Below are positions 60,597 to 64,000 of a stretch of 64,000 nucleotides of DNA, piece by piece (position 1 is the stretch's first letter; every line of letters begins with the position of its first letter). The stretch covers positions 1-64,000 of the forward strand of contig JAVVEL010000003.1 in the NCBI GenBank assembly GCA_032260385.1. The letters are read 5' to 3'. Source of the DNA: UBA9300 sp032260385 (GTDB lineage Bacteria; Bacteroidota; Bacteroidia; Bacteroidales; VadinHA17). The notes beneath the pieces are model-generated. The model worked only from the letters and a program-made list of their open reading frames with translations. It made no database searches and was not told the origin of the DNA. The translations under genes and the position numbers were made by a program.

Positions 60597-60625
60597 TTTT
60601 AACTCTTTCAAGCTCTTTCAATACC
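60597..60625. repeat. pyrimidine-rich dispersed intergenic repeat, copy 3
   Basis: TTTTAACTCTTTCAAGCTCTTTC lies in the gap after the nickel transporter gene. It shares TCAAGCTCTTT with the copy at 45234-45265 and the CTTTTTCAACTTTT rhythm with 8519-8543. Confidence 0.35.
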
Positions 60626-60678
60626 TGAGCCCCTTCATCTCTCAGGCATAAGTTTTACGTTTTGTACTCTGTGCTTTT

Positions 60679-61452
60679 TTAAAATCTCAGTGAGAGACAG
60701 CTCAGGCCACCGTCCAGTTTTCTGAATTCGGAAACGTCAATCTCAATGATGTTAAAACCGGCATCCCTTATGTATTGTGCTGTGCGGGGGTAGCCTGACG
60801 GCACCAGTACATTGTCATTCACCCATATACAATTGGCAGCATAGCTCTCTGACGGATCAATATCAATTATATTAAAGCCTTGAAATTCTTTCTTTGCATG
60901 AAATTCACCGGCGGCAAGAAGTGTATTGTTTTCAAGGTATGACACTCCTGTCTTGAGGTGTAATACATCTTTCAGTTCAACCCTTGATCCTGTCATACCG
61001 TGATGCTCAAGGAAGGAGATAAGCTGCTCCGCACCCTCCCTGTTTGTCCTTTCTGACAGGCCAATATAAAAGTGTGATCCAACCATCATTATATCACCTG
61101 CCTCCACAGTCCCCGGTGCGCTGACTTCATAAACAGCTATAAAATATTCCTCGATCACTGACCTTATGCTTTCAGTCTCACCGCGGCGCGACACCGCCCC
61201 GGGCCTGGTGATAATGGCACATTCCGGTGTCAGTAAAGCTGTATCCTCCACGAAGACCGAGTCGGGGTAGTTCTCATCGGCTTCCAGTACAATTGTTTCG
61301 AGCCCGCATATCTGTAATGCCCTGGCATAATCTGAGTGCTGCCGGAGGGCAAGCTCATAATCGGGAGAGCCCAGATCAGTGGATCTTAAACCTTTAATCA
61401 TACTTAAGCCGGGTTTCCTGAGAATGGCCCTGGTGAATAAGTGCCTGGTCAT
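60679..61452 (-). CDS. dimethylarginine dimethylaminohydrolase-like protein
   Basis: A 257-residue amidinotransferase-fold hydrolase. Catalytic elements in order: the Asp/Glu pair in SVFVEDTALL (about 65-74), the His in LHLKTGVSY (about 165-173) and the C-terminal nucleophile Cys in GGLSCLSLRF. DDAH enzymes cleave methylated arginine to citrulline; related deiminases use arginine itself. No arginine pathway genes are nearby, so the substrate remains open. It is alone on the minus strand between the nickel and two-component genes. Confidence 0.88.
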   Translation of the reverse strand: MTRHLFTRAILRKPGLSMIKGLRSTDLGSPDYELALRQHSDYARALQICGLETIVLEADENYPDSVFVEDTALLTPECAIITRPGAVSRRGETESIRSVIEEYFIAVYEVSAPGTVEAGDIMMVGSHFYIGLSERTNREGAEQLISFLEHHGMTGSRVELKDVLHLKTGVSYLENNTLLAAGEFHAKKEFQGFNIIDIDPSESYAANCIWVNDNVLVPSGYPRTAQYIRDAGFNIIEIDVSEFRKLDGGLSCLSLRF

Positions 61453-61559
61453 TTCTTTAAACTTAAATCATTAATCTTCAATCCAGAATCGCGAGTCTGC
61501 CGAAGGCATGTGAGTGATTTGAGCACACCCTGAGGCAATCGCTGATCTACTTTGTTATT

Positions 61560-62288
61560 TTATCTGATGGTGTCCTTTCCACCCAGCCTTTCCATAACTA
61601 TATCCTTATACGACCTGCTCACAGGTACCTGGGTCTTGCCAATTTCAATGTATTCACTTGTGAATGAATCAATATGATCAAAAGCTACTATAAACGACCT
61701 GTGGGTTCTGAGAAAAGCACTTTGAGGCAATTTGGCTTCGACACCTGACATGCTTTCCCTTGTTACTACCGTTTTGCCTTCAAGGTATATTTTTACATAA
61801 TCGCCAATGCTTTCAACATATTGTATCTCGTCAAACGGTATCTTTATCATCTTCCTGTCGGATCTCACAAAAAAATAATCGGGTTTATCTTTTTCAGCCC
61901 TCTCCGGTTCAGCTCTTACCTGCTGCCCGTTTTCACCAATATATTTATTCAGGGCCTGCAGCAGTCGTTCAAATGATATTGGTTTGAGGAGATAGTCAAC
62001 TGCCTGCAGGTCAAAACCGTCGATTGCGTATTCACGGTAGGCTGTTGTAAAAATGATCCTGATATCCCTGTTGATTGATTTTGCGAAGGAGAGCCCGGAG
62101 ATGGAAGGCATGTTGATGTCAAGGAAGATGAGGTCCACCTGTTTATCGTTAATGACATTAAATGCCTCAATGGCGCTTTTGCAGGATGCAACAACACTGA
62201 CGGCTTCAATCTGTGACAGATGACTAAGCAATATCTCCCTTGCCACCGGCTCGTCATCAACTATTATACAGGAGATTTTATCAGGCAT
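61560..62288 (-). CDS. LytTR-type response regulator
   Basis: A 242-residue regulator: receiver domain with phospho-acceptor D57 (LIFLDINMP) and acidic pair DDE at 11-13, then a LytTR DNA-binding domain (about 140-240: YFFVRSDRKMIKIPFDEIQYVESIGDYVKIYLE ... FLRTHRSFIV). LytTR domains bind direct repeats with 12-13-bp spacing. It overlaps the kinase gene by 8 bp, so the pair is translated together. Confidence 0.95.
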   Translation of the reverse strand: MPDKISCIIVDDEPVAREILLSHLSQIEAVSVVASCKSAIEAFNVINDKQVDLIFLDINMPSISGLSFAKSINRDIRIIFTTAYREYAIDGFDLQAVDYLLKPISFERLLQALNKYIGENGQQVRAEPERAEKDKPDYFFVRSDRKMIKIPFDEIQYVESIGDYVKIYLEGKTVVTRESMSGVEAKLPQSAFLRTHRSFIVAFDHIDSFTSEYIEIGKTQVPVSRSYKDIVMERLGGKDTIR

Positions 62289-63348
62289 GGCTTATCTTAT
62301 TTATATTGAATATTGAAAGACAGGCATTGTAGCGCTTATCCTTTATTTCCTTTTCAAGCTTATAGTTATCTCTGTAGTGGAACTCCAGTCTTTTAAGTAT
62401 ATTCTCTATACCCAGTCCTCCTTCTTTATTTTCACTGCTTTCACCAATAAATGTGTTGCTTACTGAAAAATCCATCCTTTCTTCATTAAGGCTGATGGTT
62501 ACATCAATACTGAGATATCCGTTTATGATACTGCCATGTTTAAAGGCATTTTCGACAAGGGGAATAAGCAGCATGGGAGCTATGCCGGTCTCGTCGGGGA
62601 TATTATCAGAACGGAATACTACCCTCAGGCTGTCTTCGAAGCGGATTTTTTCGAGTTCAATATATTCCCTTATATGCTGCACTTCTTCTTTAAGTCTTAC
62701 CCTGGGTTTACTCACCTGGTAGAGAATATAGTCAAGCAGGTTGGATAATCTGAGAATGGTTTCAGGTGTTTGTTTCGACTGTTTAATGGATAAGCCGTAG
62801 ATGGTATTCAGGGTGTTAAAAAGAAAGTGGGGATGTATTTGGCTTTTAAGGTAATGGAGTTCCTGGTCCTTCATCTGGAGCTGTGTGGCGAGTATTTTAT
62901 TCTGTAGCTCCTTGTTCCTGGAAGAGGTGGTGAGATTATGATTTAGTATGCTTATTGAACTGACAATGCCCACCACGAGGTATAAAAGGATCAATATGAA
63001 GAAAAAATTCTTGCTCATGGGTGGCATGGCGTTGATATTGAGATCGAGAAGGAAAATCAGGCAGCCATAAATAATAAGGGCTATTATATACGAGGAAAAA
63101 ACAAAGGTATAGAAGCTGTAAAGGATAAACTGCCGGTATTTTTTTTGAAGCAGGTACCGTGGGATCAGATAATACACCGTAAAATAGGTTACAGCGGCTG
63201 CCAGTGGGAGAAGGAGGCTTGAGAACCACATAACATAGGCCCTGTCATCAGAATTGTAGCTGAAGAAATACACATAGAAAAACCATACTGCAATCCACAG
63301 GAGTATATGAATGAGTACATATCTTATAATTCTAAGCCGGGTTTTCAA
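62281..63348 (-). CDS. LytS/YehU-type sensor histidine kinase
   Basis: A 355-residue kinase of the His_kinase (PF06580) group. Four N-terminal helices (about 10-30, 42-62, 75-100, 115-138) form a sensor without a large periplasmic domain; a coiled linker leads to the phospho-acceptor HPHFLFNTLN (His172/His174) and a C-terminal HATPase with LLIPLVENAFKHGSI and GGLGIENILKRL. With the next gene it forms a complete two-component system; the signal is unknown. Its target could be a nearby transporter, but none is adjacent. Confidence 0.94.
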   Translation of the reverse strand: MKTRLRIIRYVLIHILLWIAVWFFYVYFFSYNSDDRAYVMWFSSLLLPLAAAVTYFTVYYLIPRYLLQKKYRQFILYSFYTFVFSSYIIALIIYGCLIFLLDLNINAMPPMSKNFFFILILLYLVVGIVSSISILNHNLTTSSRNKELQNKILATQLQMKDQELHYLKSQIHPHFLFNTLNTIYGLSIKQSKQTPETILRLSNLLDYILYQVSKPRVRLKEEVQHIREYIELEKIRFEDSLRVVFRSDNIPDETGIAPMLLIPLVENAFKHGSIINGYLSIDVTISLNEERMDFSVSNTFIGESSENKEGGLGIENILKRLEFHYRDNYKLEKEIKDKRYNACLSIFNINKISHA

Positions 63349-63551
63349 ATCATCAGTGTATTATAAGCACAGGGATAACACAATATTACATAAAATAATG
63401 CTATAGCCCGGAATATATAGATGAAATGCATAATTAAGGCTTAATATTGCATAAAAACAGCCCTGCAGGCATTATATCGTGCACATATTGTTATAAAGAG
63501 GGGTAAAAGCAAGCCCTGTCGCAAAAAAAAATTTGCCATCATATTGCTGTT

Positions 63552-63559
63552 TATATTTG
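63552..63559 (+). promoter_or_regulatory. -7 promoter element of the ExbB-like gene
   Basis: TATATTTG fits TAnnTTTG and lies 27 bp before the ATG. A TTTG 16 bp further upstream is closer than the usual 19 bp, so only the -7 half is secure. Confidence 0.5.
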
Positions 63560-63586
63560 TTTCAGTATTAATCAAAAACCATAATC

Positions 63587-63958
63587 ATGATAAATCAAAT
63601 AATTGATAAGCTAAATGAGGGTGGCCCGTTTTTCACCTACCCCATGATTCTAATGCTGATAGCAATAATCGGTCTGTTTATATGGGGTTTGCTTCAAAAG
63701 GGGTATAATCAAAAAGTAATATCTCTTTTGATTTCTTTCGGATGGTTTACACTGGCCTGGGCCTTCCTTGGTCACACCATTGGTCTGATCACTGCCTTTG
63801 ACAGCATAGGGGCACACGGTGAGCTTGCTCCTAAATATCTTGCAGGGGGCCTCAAGATAGCCCTTCTTAACCTTTTGTTTGGAGCTGTTTTATTCCTTTT
63901 TGCAAGGCTGGGTATTATTATCCTTGTTCTTGTGCAGAAAAGGCAGGGCAAGGAGTAG
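63587..63958 (+). CDS. small MotA/TolQ/ExbB-like membrane protein
   Basis: A 123-residue protein with three predicted transmembrane helices (about 14-35, 43-70 and 88-117). The last, GGLKIALLNLLFGAVLFLFARLGIIIL, resembles the final helices of ExbB/TolQ proton channels, where a small-residue and Gly pattern packs the pentamer. It lacks the cytoplasmic domain of full ExbB (about 230 residues). It has its own -7 element and is divergent from the kinase gene across 238 bp. Function is uncertain. Confidence 0.65.
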   Translation: MINQIIDKLNEGGPFFTYPMILMLIAIIGLFIWGLLQKGYNQKVISLLISFGWFTLAWAFLGHTIGLITAFDSIGAHGELAPKYLAGGLKIALLNLLFGAVLFLFARLGIIILVLVQKRQGKE

Positions 63959-64000
63959 GTATTTATTGCACGTAATATAGTCCTGCACCCGGTCCTAGCG

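Noticed and set aside
1..64000. CRISPR array, prophage or classical biosynthetic cluster
   Set aside because: No regularly spaced repeats, phage structural genes, cas genes or assembly-line enzymes are visible.

Overview
The window reads as a chromosomal segment of a member of the Bacteroidota, most likely class Bacteroidia. The evidence is family content typical of that phylum (DUF4292 lipoprotein, EnvC-like M23 protein, patatin plus outer-membrane barrel protein, CreD with a winged-helix regulator, sulfatase lipoprotein, Tat-type TldD), weak or absent Shine-Dalgarno sequences, and several TAnnTTTG -7 promoter elements. Genus or species cannot be fixed from the sequence alone. Most genes are housekeeping or envelope genes. 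Mobile or decayed DNA is confined to the left edge (an IS21-type element with a broken istB beside a tRNA gene) and to a few remnants: a shrunken GH3 glucosidase, an orphan PdxH C-terminus and an ATPase scrap.

Layout. 0-2.6 kb: truncated IS21 element and a CAT-anticodon tRNA with its own terminator. 2.9-8.5 kb: nucleotide-sugar dehydrogenase, sulfatase, AI-2E-type permease, CorC-like CBS protein. 8.5-14.2 kb: a lipid-flavoured group (CrtI-like flavoprotein, GNAT-like protein, long-chain acyl-CoA synthetase, and a divergent tocopherol-cyclase-like gene bracketed by short repeats). 14.3-25.6 kb: small lipoprotein, thiol protein, PdxH tail, M16 peptidase, GH3 remnant, AlkD-like protein, a PurF homologue with a ruined glutaminase site, HemW, an Rrf2 regulator and RpiB. 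A 507-bp non-coding gap with a large nested inverted repeat separates rpiB from nadA. 26.1-33.1 kb: nadA, MORN-like protein, ruvB, Crp/Fnr regulator, OsmC, pheS, cyclophilin.

33.2-47.1 kb is a long co-directional, purine-rich run: patatin/barrel protein, flippase, TPR lipoprotein, DUF4292 lipoprotein, EnvC, anti-sigma-type ATPase, ybeY, mnmG, adenine deaminase, uvrC. The tightly spaced or overlapping part from the flippase to mnmG looks like one envelope plus RNA-maturation operon. A near-perfect 16-bp parS-like site lies just after mnmG and a second lies inside the adenine deaminase gene, which suggests a ParB loading region and perhaps proximity to the replication origin.

47.2-64 kb: polyprenyl synthase, ArsR regulator, lspA, then a membrane protein / winged-helix regulator / CreD operon in which two copies of a 17-bp palindrome mark the likely operators. 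These are followed by a YgjP-type metalloprotease, tldD-tldE, lemA with an M48 protease, a DUF4143-type ATPase with repeats upstream, nikR with a nickel transporter, a DDAH-like hydrolase, a LytS/LytT-type two-component pair and a small ExbB-like membrane protein. The strongest leads for follow-up are the paired parS-like sites, the CreD-operon palindromes, the glutaminase-dead PurF homologue, the nested inverted repeat at 25.8 kb, the exported TldD and the stand-alone PdxH C-terminal domain.
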